From Promethearchaeia archaeon (GTDB lineage: Archaea > Asgardarchaeota > Lokiarchaeia > Sigyniarchaeales > SOKP01), in NCBI GenBank assembly GCA_029856445.1, contig JAHQWY010000125.1, positions 1 through 9,499 on the forward strand: a stretch of 9,499 nt of DNA, read 5' to 3'. The notes under the pieces were generated by a model. It worked only from the letters and a program-made list of their open reading frames with translations. It was not told the origin of the DNA and searched no databases. Numbering within the stretch: the stretch's first letter is position 1; every line of letters starts with the position of its first letter. Position numbers and translations under genes: made by a program. Shown here piece after piece: positions 1 through 6,197 of the stretch.

Positions 1-31
1 CTATTTTAAAAGAATTCGAAGTTATCTAATA

Positions 32-565
32 ATGAATTATAAAAAGATCATTTTAATTTGTTCGCTATTTTTTCTATTAATTCCAATCACTAATGTTAAA
101 GCATTCACTTATTCAGATTATATAAAAAATGGGAATTATGCCTTCTTTTTGTTTGATTTACAAGAAGGAAACAACACTCGAATCAGTGTAAATCATGAAG
201 AAGATGGAAACTTCACATTATTCCTCTTTAATAAACGACCTTCCAAATCGTATGTCAAGGATGATAAAACTCTCGATAATAGTATATTCAGTAAATCATC
301 ATTAGTTGATTTTAGTTTGGACGACATTCCCTATATAAACTACACCGCTACGGAAACTAAAATCTATTATATAGAAGTTATTTTGGTTGGTGGAGGACCA
401 GATACCTATAATCTAACCGTCTTACCAGATGATTATACCGTAACGAGATACTATTTGCCGATCATTCCAGGATTTAAATTAGAGTTCGTATTACTTTCAA
501 TTGTTCTAGCTTTAGGGGCCATTTTCATACTTACAAAAAAAAAGATTTTAAGAAAGAATTCTTGA
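32..565 (+). CDS. Secreted, C-terminally membrane-anchored protein with a PPC-like beta-sandwich domain
   Basis: Function unknown; probably a small cell-surface protein. The 177-residue product starts with a signal peptide (MNYKK, a hydrophobic stretch at about 6-19, likely cleavage after NVKA at 24). The exported part (about 25-142) alternates short beta strands (YAFFLFDL, FTLFLFN, IYYIEVILV, TYNLTV), a pattern like bacterial pre-peptidase C-terminal (PPC) jelly-roll domains. It carries four N-glycosylation sequons (N47, N60, N103, N127). The tail is IPGF (145-148), a hydrophobic helix (150-168) and a basic cluster KKKILRK, which is the layout of archaeal sorting or anchoring tails; similar tails are common on predicted Asgard surface proteins. 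No Shine-Dalgarno box is seen before the ATG. The frame stays open to the window edge, but the signal peptide fits the ATG at 32. The gene converges on the next one with 9 bases between. Confidence 0.8.
   Translation: MNYKKIILICSLFFLLIPITNVKAFTYSDYIKNGNYAFFLFDLQEGNNTRISVNHEEDGNFTLFLFNKRPSKSYVKDDKTLDNSIFSKSSLVDFSLDDIPYINYTATETKIYYIEVILVGGGPDTYNLTVLPDDYTVTRYYLPIIPGFKLEFVLLSIVLALGAIFILTKKKILRKNS
535..543 (-). terminator. Possible T9 terminator of the TPR gene inside the convergent gene
   Basis: The minus strand has nine consecutive T residues starting 31 bases after the TPR stop codon, preceded by T-rich sequence. An oligo-T run of this size terminates archaeal transcription well. On the plus strand the same bases encode the basic lysine cluster after the transmembrane helix of the first gene, so the sequence would serve both purposes. 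Confidence 0.4.
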
Positions 566-574
566 AATTTGTTC

Positions 575-2434
575 TTATTCATATGCAAAAATCCCCCTTA
601 TGAATCCTTCAAGGAAAGGAAAATCCTTAAGCTCAATAACTTGGCTTGATTGGTTGGACTTTTCTAATGTCTGCATCATCGAATTATTCTTTTTAAAATT
701 CTCTGCAAAATCTAATAATTTCTTTTTAGCTAAATATGTTTGACCCTTAAACAAATAACAAAAAGAGAAATCTGCTATATTCTCTATTAGAACGGTATAT
801 TGACCGAATTTAACGCGATCAAGCCCTTCAGATAAGATTTCATCACTAAAAGAATTAAAAGCTGATAAAAATCCTCCAAATAGCTCTTCATTTATTTTTA
901 CTTTATCAGAAAAAGGATATGAAAATAACAGAATCCCCCCACCTGCTATTATTAAAAGCAGTACAGGTTCTTCTGCGGGTAATTCTGGTGCCTTTATAGC
1001 ACGTTTTTGTTGTAATAACTCTAATGATTCATCTAATAAGGCAAAATCCATTCGTTCTGATATTGATGCTCTATTCTTTTTAAGATTTTCCCATTCATCT
1101 AATTGATCTAAAAACTTATCATGCTCATGTGAAATCATTCTAGCTAACAAGTGTAAGTTGTGTGATTCAGCAATTTCTTGCGCTTGAGAAAGATTCCGTC
1201 GAGCATCTCCCATATTCATCTGAAGTAAGGCTATTTTTCCACGTAATAAACGTGCTTGTGCTTGTAATGAGTAAGAATTAGTACGTTCTGATTCTTTCAG
1301 TAATCGTTCAATAAGCGGTTCAATTTCATTTAGAATTGTCATGTCGTTTGTTATTCTTAATTCTTCTAAATAGAGCCTACAGAGAGTTGAAATTGCTGGT
1401 GAGAATTCTAATGCTACCCCTGGACTTCCCGATTTTATTACTTCATCACGCCACTTAATTATCTTTATCAATTCTTTTTCAGCTTCAGCCCTGTCACGAG
1501 TACGGGTACTTGATTTTAATATAAGGGCATGTGATAATTTATAGTATGAAATATTTTGAAGAAGCTTATGTTTCTCATTATATTGATAGAATTGATGTAG
1601 ATATTCTTTAGCTTGCTCAGGGGAGTTTTTAGCAAGTAAAGTTCTTATTAAATTATAATATACAACACATACATAAATGGGAGAGTTAAGTTGTTCCCAA
1701 ATTTCTATACTTTTTTCATAATATTCAAGGGCAATGTCTAAATTACCTTGCTGATAATAGATGGAACCAATACTGTCATAAGAACCTGCAATCAACCATT
1801 TAACCATAGTCGAATTTGGGAATCTGCTTTTAAATATCTCTACACTCTGCACATGATAGTTTAAAGCTAATTCTAAATCTCCTTTATTGGCGTAAGAATG
1901 TCCTAGTATACATAGTATAGAAGGTACTAAAGGATTATCATCTTTTTCAAAAATTGAGAGACTTTTTCTATGGTATTCTAGAGCATTATCATAGTTATGC
2001 TCCCAAAAAAAGAAATAACCCCTCATATAATAAAAAAATCCTATTCTCATTTCAACCTCTGTGGGAGGATCTTCTGATACTGATTTAAGTAATTTTTCGC
2101 ATAACACAACATCTTCCCATGTTTCAGGAACCCTACCTAGAGCAAATAAGATGTTCCATTTTGTATAGATCGAATCTATCAGAAATAAAGGTTTGTTTTG
2201 TTTTTCGCTCTCTTGATAATCTTGTTCTGCTATTTTAAGGCTCTCTTGAAATCTTCCAGTATATAGTAAAATGATTCCTTTAAGGAACCGACAATAATGG
2301 TTATCTTCTGGAGTTAAATCTTCTTTTCTTTCAAAATTGTCTAATATTTGTAGTGCTTCATCTAATTTTCCCTTATTAAAAAGGCTCCATCCTCGCTCTA
2401 ATTCCTTATGCATCGATAACTTATATCTACTCAT
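575..2434 (-). CDS. TPR-repeat protein with C-terminal longin/roadblock-like domain
   Basis: This 619-residue cytoplasmic protein has no signal peptide or membrane helix. TPR-type helical pairs run from residue 14 to about 285; the clearest are at 47-75, 136-164, 173-205 and 218-250, the last with a near-consensus GNLDIALEYYEKSIEIW. Less regular helices follow to about 475, then a Pro-rich linker (483-490). Residues 491-585 form a separate alpha/beta domain: strands LLLIIAGGGILLFSY and YTVLIENIADFSFCYLFKG flank a helix (FGGFLSAFNSFSDEIL), and a further helix follows (LAKKKLLDFAENF). This is the order seen in longin/roadblock-like regulators of small GTPases, which Asgard archaea encode in large numbers. 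TPR arrays usually bind partner proteins, so a scaffold linked to small-GTPase signalling is a reasonable inference, not shown. AAGGAG at 2445-2450, 10 bases before ATG, supports the start. Confidence 0.88.
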   Translation of the reverse strand: MSRYKLSMHKELERGWSLFNKGKLDEALQILDNFERKEDLTPEDNHYCRFLKGIILLYTGRFQESLKIAEQDYQESEKQNKPLFLIDSIYTKWNILFALGRVPETWEDVVLCEKLLKSVSEDPPTEVEMRIGFFYYMRGYFFFWEHNYDNALEYHRKSLSIFEKDDNPLVPSILCILGHSYANKGDLELALNYHVQSVEIFKSRFPNSTMVKWLIAGSYDSIGSIYYQQGNLDIALEYYEKSIEIWEQLNSPIYVCVVYYNLIRTLLAKNSPEQAKEYLHQFYQYNEKHKLLQNISYYKLSHALILKSSTRTRDRAEAEKELIKIIKWRDEVIKSGSPGVALEFSPAISTLCRLYLEELRITNDMTILNEIEPLIERLLKESERTNSYSLQAQARLLRGKIALLQMNMGDARRNLSQAQEIAESHNLHLLARMISHEHDKFLDQLDEWENLKKNRASISERMDFALLDESLELLQQKRAIKAPELPAEEPVLLLIIAGGGILLFSYPFSDKVKINEELFGGFLSAFNSFSDEILSEGLDRVKFGQYTVLIENIADFSFCYLFKGQTYLAKKKLLDFAENFKKNNSMMQTLEKSNQSSQVIELKDFPFLEGFIRGIFAYE

Positions 2435-2754
2435 GACTTCTTGGCTCCTTTTATAACTCTATCACAGAAGAGTAGTTGAATTTCACAAAATTGGCGATCT
2501 CAAAACTAATTTTTTTCTGCACCTTAATTGAAGCTAATGAAGTAAGTTTTCCTTAAAAAATTTTATAAGAATTTCTCAATCATATAGTTTTTAAGACGAT
2601 CATACTCATACATGAAATGACTGAATTCGTCGCATACTCCTTTTAAATAAACTTAAATTCAATTCTACAATTGTCTATCTATCAAAATATTAATTAATCA
2701 AAAAAAGTGATATAAATTTCATTTGACGAGTTAAGTAAAAAATTAGCTGAATTT
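2435..2754. other. Divergent intergenic region between the TPR gene and cdhD
   Basis: These 320 AT-rich bases must hold the promoters of both flanking genes. A TATA-like TTTTAAATAA at 2641-2650 could serve cdhD, giving a leader of roughly 45 bases to the proposed start at 2716. A 10-base palindrome ATTAATTAAT lies at 2689-2698. I see no reading frame of protein character other than the 13-codon cdhD extension at its right end, and no tRNA or stable RNA fold. Confidence 0.5.
2707..2718 (+). promoter_or_regulatory. Possible Shine-Dalgarno GTGAT followed by a non-canonical ATT start of cdhD
   Basis: GTGAT at 2707-2711 matches the GGTGAT core used in this window. It lies 4 bases before ATT at 2716, the first codon after an in-frame TAA (2713-2715). 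From ATT the frame reads ISFDELSKKLAEF into the annotated Met, a charged amphipathic stretch that continues the helical N terminus. The methyltransferase gene at 9026 uses the same core with the same 4-base spacing before TTG. The match is 5 bases only, so chance cannot be excluded. Confidence 0.4.
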
Positions 2755-3909
2755 ATGAGAGACACTGAGGAAATTGAGCTCACCGACGTAGATTTGTTTG
2801 CTGAATACCTTGAATTCCAAATGTTACCTGGAATGGTTCAAGCTGCTGCTCAAGCCGTATTACCTGGAGTTCCTGGAAAAGCTGAATGGACCCCCGCAAA
2901 ATTTTCACTTGATTTAAACTTCCCTGGTAAAATACAGGAAATTGAATTCGTCCGTGTTAATGGAAAAAGAGCGGTAATCGGTGGAGAAGTGGTTCCTCCT
3001 TTTTATAATTTTCTGGGATTAAATAAAAGAAACCCAAATCCACCATTAGTCACTTATGACGTATTTGATATGGGCGCAAAGATGATGCTTCCTAAACCAA
3101 TCAAGCAAGAATATGGTGAAGTATTGGCAGATCCTGCAGAATGGGCAAAATTTGCGGTAGATAAGTTTGGAGCTGAATGTATTACTTTTCATTCGCTCTC
3201 AATTGACCCTGCTATGGGAGACATTCCAGTTTCGCAATCTAGAAAATTTCTTGAGGAAATACTTCAAGCTGTTGATGTTCCTGTCATTATCGGATGCTCT
3301 GGAAATAAGAAAAAGGATGTAGAGCTGTTTGAAGTTACTGCAGCAGCTACCGAAAGCGAAGTGCTCATGTTGTCAGCAGCAGATAAGGCTACATGGGAAG
3401 AAGTAATTCCTCTTGCAGTTAAATATGATCATAATTGTTTATTATGGACAAGTTTAGATCTAAATAATCAAATTAAAATGAATAAGGATGCTCTCGAATT
3501 AGGGTTACCTCCGAACAGAATAGTGATGGACCCCACATGCGCCACCCTTGGCTACGGCCTTGAATACAGCTTCAGCATTTACCAAAGGATGCGCATCGCA
3601 GGGCTCCTTGGAGAAACCGACTTAGCATACCCTATCAGCGGAGGTACCACAAATGCATGGGGCGCAAGGGAAGCATGGATGTCTGAAAAGCAAGCACCTG
3701 AATGGGGGTTGCGGCAATATAGAGGTCCTATATGGGAAATAATAAATGCACTTAGCTTAAGCCTCGTAGGCTTAGATTTAGCAATGATGTTCCATCCAAT
3801 CGCTGCGAAACACATGAAAGAAATTACCGCTCAATTCTTTGAAGCAGTTCCAAAAGAATTAGAAGCAAAGGGTTACACCGATTGGGTTAATGCTAATTTT
3901 AAGCGTTAA
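2755..3909 (+). CDS. cdhD: Acetyl-CoA decarbonylase/synthase (ACDS) delta subunit, small subunit of the corrinoid iron-sulfur protein
   Basis: In the archaeal Wood-Ljungdahl pathway the delta subunit pairs with the gamma subunit (CdhE) as the corrinoid Fe-S protein that carries the methyl group between tetrahydromethanopterin and the acetyl-CoA synthase centre. The assignment rests on family motifs in order: VTYDVFDM (99-106), DPAEWAKFAVDKFGA (126-140), the EILQAVDVPVIIGCSGN strand (168-184), VMDPTCATLGYGLEYSFS (257-274), GGTTNAWGAREAWM (296-309), YRGPIWEI (322-329) and MMFHP (344-348). These span the TIM-barrel fold. The 384 residues from this ATG are shorter than the roughly 430 of methanogen homologues, mainly at the N terminus. 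No Shine-Dalgarno box precedes the ATG, and open reading continues 13 codons upstream to 2716, so the true start may be there. No other ACDS gene is in the window. Residues about 259-322 lie in an unusually GC-rich stretch. Confidence 0.95.
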   Translation: MRDTEEIELTDVDLFAEYLEFQMLPGMVQAAAQAVLPGVPGKAEWTPAKFSLDLNFPGKIQEIEFVRVNGKRAVIGGEVVPPFYNFLGLNKRNPNPPLVTYDVFDMGAKMMLPKPIKQEYGEVLADPAEWAKFAVDKFGAECITFHSLSIDPAMGDIPVSQSRKFLEEILQAVDVPVIIGCSGNKKKDVELFEVTAAATESEVLMLSAADKATWEEVIPLAVKYDHNCLLWTSLDLNNQIKMNKDALELGLPPNRIVMDPTCATLGYGLEYSFSIYQRMRIAGLLGETDLAYPISGGTTNAWGAREAWMSEKQAPEWGLRQYRGPIWEIINALSLSLVGLDLAMMFHPIAAKHMKEITAQFFEAVPKELEAKGYTDWVNANFKR

Positions 3910-3916
3910 AAAATAA

Positions 3917-3938
3917 TTTTTTACCCTTTTCTTTTTTT
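3917..3938 (+). terminator. T-rich terminator downstream of cdhD
   Basis: Three T runs (6, 4 and 7 bases, broken by ACCC and C) begin 8 bases after the cdhD stop codon. Archaeal RNA polymerase terminates at such oligo-T tracts without needing a hairpin. It separates cdhD from the RNase Z-like gene 120 bases further on. Confidence 0.6.
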
Positions 3939-4036
3939 ACATTTCTCCAAATTCCCAAATTTTATGATGTATCTTATTTTTTAATTCTTTAACCAAATAT
4001 ATTAAATTAAGCTTTTATAATCAGTAGGTAATAGTC

Positions 4037-4816
4037 ATGAAAATAACCTTTTTAGGCACATCAGGCGGGATTCTAACAGCAACGAGAAGTTATCCCTCAA
4101 TCTTGATAGACCGAACTCTTCTACTCGATTGTGGAGATGGAACTACTCAAAGATTAATGCAATTGAATGCTTTATCTAGTGTTAATACAATCTGTTTATC
4201 TCATTTGCATGGAGACCATTTCATGGGAATAACTTCTCTTCTCTGGTATTATTTGTGCATTAATCGAACAGTTGATTTGACAATTATCGGACCATCCCCT
4301 ATAAAGGAATCTGTAGCAAAATTGCTTGAGTTACAGAACCTCCCACCAGATATTTTACTTAAACTGCCATTTAAGCTCCAATTTAAAGAATTGACAAAAT
4401 GTAATGATGTATTAGAAGTAAATGACGTGTATAAAATAAAATATGCAGAGATGAATCATACAGTTCCATCATTCGCTTATCGTATAGAAAAAAATGGAGT
4501 GTATGTGTGCTATTCTGGAGATACAAAGCCTATCCAAAATTTAATTGAATTAGCTGATAAAAGTAATATTTTTATATGTGAATCTACGTTTTCAGATGAT
4601 CAGTCAGAAATTGCTCATCAATATGGTCATTGTACTCCAATCGATGCTGCAAAAATGGCCAGAGACGCTGGATGTGAAAAATTAGTGTTAACTCACATCT
4701 CACCTCCCTTCGCAAAGATAGTAAACCAGTCAATCGAGAGTTTAAAGGATATCTTTGATAAAGAAATCTTGATTGCGGAGGATTTAATGATCTTAGAAAC
4801 CGTCAGAATTGATTAG
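4037..4816 (+). CDS. RNase Z-family metallo-beta-lactamase-fold hydrolase, lacking the exosite arm
   Basis: A 259-residue zinc-dependent phosphodiesterase of the RNase Z family, whose classical role is cutting the 3' trailer from tRNA precursors. Seen in order: FLGTSGG (5-11), LLLDCGDGTTQRLM (28-41), the metal motif HLHGDH (56-61: H56, H58, D60, H61), H141, SGDTKP with D162, CESTF (181-185), H198 and THISPPF with H220. The full set of metal ligands is present, so it should be catalytic. Family members are usually about 300 residues. The roughly 50 residues that normally separate the GYR-like segment (AYRI, 147-150) from SGDT, which hold the tRNA-gripping exosite arm and the PxKGR motif, are reduced to about 10. 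It may therefore act on a different substrate. An AGGT at 4026-4029 is a weak Shine-Dalgarno box. There is no signal peptide. Confidence 0.85.
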   Translation: MKITFLGTSGGILTATRSYPSILIDRTLLLDCGDGTTQRLMQLNALSSVNTICLSHLHGDHFMGITSLLWYYLCINRTVDLTIIGPSPIKESVAKLLELQNLPPDILLKLPFKLQFKELTKCNDVLEVNDVYKIKYAEMNHTVPSFAYRIEKNGVYVCYSGDTKPIQNLIELADKSNIFICESTFSDDQSEIAHQYGHCTPIDAAKMARDAGCEKLVLTHISPPFAKIVNQSIESLKDIFDKEILIAEDLMILETVRID

Positions 4817-4825
4817 CAATTTTGG

Positions 4826-4843
4826 ATTTTGAAATATCAAAAT
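4826..4843. repeat. Perfect 7-bp inverted repeat after the RNase Z-like gene
   Basis: ATTTTGA (4826-4832) and TCAAAAT (4837-4843) can pair around a 4-base AATA loop, 9 bases after the stop codon. The stem is A/T-rich and weak and no T run follows directly, so it may mark a 3' end or simply be chance in AT-rich DNA. Confidence 0.35.
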
Positions 4844-4922
4844 TAAGATAAACTTACTTTATTAATCGTTATATAATGTTGAATTAAAAACTTTTACTTA
4901 TTCATTCGATATACTATTACTA

Positions 4923-5126
4923 TTAAGGTGGATTTACATCTGGGATAGCTTCTGTAGCAGGTTTACCCTCTATACCCCAATGAGTCTTTGGGACTTCATG
5001 GACAAGAACTTCTACTGCTCTGGCTGGAATACCCATATCGACAAAAACATTGGTTATTCCTGATATTATTTGTTTAACGATTTCTTCGCTGACCCCTTTC
5101 CACATATGCACATGAATTACTGGCAT
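4923..5126 (-). CDS. 4-oxalocrotonate tautomerase family protein
   Basis: A 67-residue protein of the 4-oxalocrotonate tautomerase (4-OT) family, small enzymes in which an N-terminal proline, exposed after removal of Met, acts as the catalytic base. The sequence begins MPVIHVHMWKG and has the family's beta-alpha-beta order: strand 2-8, helix about 13-31, strand VEVLVHEV (38-45), then the HWGIEG loop matching HFGIGG of 4-OT. Pro1 is present. By hand alignment, Arg11 of the model enzyme is Val and Arg39 is Glu, so the 4-OT substrate pocket is not conserved and the real substrate is unknown. Family members assemble as hexamers or related oligomers. A full archaeal Shine-Dalgarno box, GAGGTGAT, lies 6 bases before the ATG. 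It is convergent with the RNase Z-like gene and divergent from the MBL gene. Confidence 0.9.
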   Translation of the reverse strand: MPVIHVHMWKGVSEEIVKQIISGITNVFVDMGIPARAVEVLVHEVPKTHWGIEGKPATEAIPDVNPP

Positions 5127-5132
5127 ATACCA

Positions 5133-5140
5133 ATCACCTC
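5133..5140 (-). promoter_or_regulatory. Strong Shine-Dalgarno box of the tautomerase gene
   Basis: On the minus strand the bases read GAGGTGAT, fully complementary to the conserved 3' end of archaeal 16S rRNA (AUCACCUC), with 6 bases before the ATG at 5126. It fixes the start, and with it the catalytic proline as residue 2. Confidence 0.85.
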
Positions 5141-5173
5141 ATTCTTATATTAATTCGTTAAAAAAAAAATAAA

Positions 5174-5185
5174 TTAAGATCTTAA
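5174..5185. repeat. 12-bp perfect palindrome between divergent genes
   Basis: TTAAGATCTTAA lies between the divergent starts of the tautomerase (5126) and MBL (5265) genes, touching a minus-strand TATA-like TTTATAATTT (5184-5193). The placement suits an operator for a dimeric regulator, but AT-rich palindromes of this size also arise by chance. Confidence 0.3.
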
Positions 5186-5212
5186 ATTATAAACATTTCA
5201 ATATTTCCCATC

Positions 5213-5222
5213 TATATATAAT
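5213..5222 (+). promoter_or_regulatory. Probable TATA box of the MBL hydrolase gene
   Basis: TATATATAAT is centred about 47 bases before the ATG at 5265. With the usual archaeal spacing of about 26 bases to the start site, transcription would begin near 5244, leaving a leader of about 20 bases without a Shine-Dalgarno box. Confidence 0.4.
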
Positions 5223-5264
5223 TTATTTTTAAGATTTAATTAAAAAACAGATTTTATTTTCATA

Positions 5265-6170
5265 ATGAAGACAGTTGTTAAAGATGTTTATGTGGTAAAA
5301 CCTTATGATCCTAATGTTTTTGATTGTTGCGTTTACCTCATTGATACAAAAAGTGATGATGGGTTAATTTTGATTGATGCGGGTATCAATTTCGAACCAA
5401 TTCAAGAAATTGAAAAGGATGGTCTCAAATTAGAAGATATAAAGCATTGCCTTATAACCCATGGGCATTTAGATCATTTTGGAGTTTGTTTTAAGCTGAA
5501 AGAATATAACAAAGACATTCAATTCTACGCACACGAGCTAGATGCTGAGAGAATAGAAAATAAGCCAACAGAACCACCTCCAAATCAAATTTTTGCTGAC
5601 TTTAAATATGAACCAGTAAAAATAACGAAAAAAATTAGAAAAGATAATGAGATCTTAAAATTTGGGCAACTTGAATTTAGGTGTATTCACATTCCAGGAC
5701 ATACACCTGGATCTGTGGCATATTTTCTAGAAATCGGAGGTAAAAAGATTCTTTTTGCTGGGGATATTCCTGGAATTGCGATAAATATAGGAGATGGAGA
5801 TTTAGAACAATACATTAGATCAATGGAGAAATTACTTGCTCTACATATTGATATTATGTGTGAGGGACACGAGGATATAACTCAATCTGCGGAAAGAGTA
5901 TCAAAATTTATTAAAGGGTATCTAAATTTTAATAAGGATCTTAATTCAGTAGTATTGGAAAATCCACACGACATTAAAACTTTATCACGTTTAACTTTAC
6001 AAACCTATGAGCTTGGATGGTATAGTTTAGTTGTAGATCTTTGTAATTACTTATTAGAGATTGATCCTAGAAATTCTGATGCCAGTGAATTATTAGAAAA
6101 AGCTAAAAAACAAAATCCTCCTAAAACGGAGTACATCAAAAGCCTTATTGAAGAAAATTTCAAGGGATAA
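5265..6170 (+). CDS. Glyoxalase II-like metallo-beta-lactamase-fold hydrolase with helical C-terminal extension
   Basis: A 301-residue cytoplasmic metal-dependent hydrolase. All ligands of the two-metal MBL site are visible: THGHLDHFG (H66, H68, D70, H71), IPGHTPGS (H146), AGDIPG (D167) and CEGHED (H202). The IPGHTPGS-AGD pattern is that of glyoxalase II-like thioester hydrolases, but MBL families hydrolyse many substrates and the actual one cannot be read here. The core ends near 217; an added 80-residue helical segment follows, with GWYSLVVDLCNYLLEIDPRN (251-270) resembling a TPR-type helix pair or the dimerisation helices of alkylsulfatase-type MBL enzymes. No Shine-Dalgarno box precedes the ATG. 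Two TAA stops sit in tandem at the end. It is divergent from the tautomerase and convergent with panB, 27 bases apart. Confidence 0.88.
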   Translation: MKTVVKDVYVVKPYDPNVFDCCVYLIDTKSDDGLILIDAGINFEPIQEIEKDGLKLEDIKHCLITHGHLDHFGVCFKLKEYNKDIQFYAHELDAERIENKPTEPPPNQIFADFKYEPVKITKKIRKDNEILKFGQLEFRCIHIPGHTPGSVAYFLEIGGKKILFAGDIPGIAINIGDGDLEQYIRSMEKLLALHIDIMCEGHEDITQSAERVSKFIKGYLNFNKDLNSVVLENPHDIKTLSRLTLQTYELGWYSLVVDLCNYLLEIDPRNSDASELLEKAKKQNPPKTEYIKSLIEENFKG

Positions 6171-6197
6171 TAAGGAAAATATTAAAATAAATCAAAT

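Noticed and set aside
2689..2698. ATTAATTAAT shared with 8981-8990 as a common regulatory motif
   Set aside because: It is a simple AT palindrome at different distances from the two starts; such matches are expected in DNA this AT-rich.
3579..3815. 78-codon minus-strand reading frame opposite cdhD
   Set aside because: It lies wholly within conserved cdhD motifs, has no ribosome binding site, and is explained by the GC-rich patch that lowers stop-codon frequency on the other strand.
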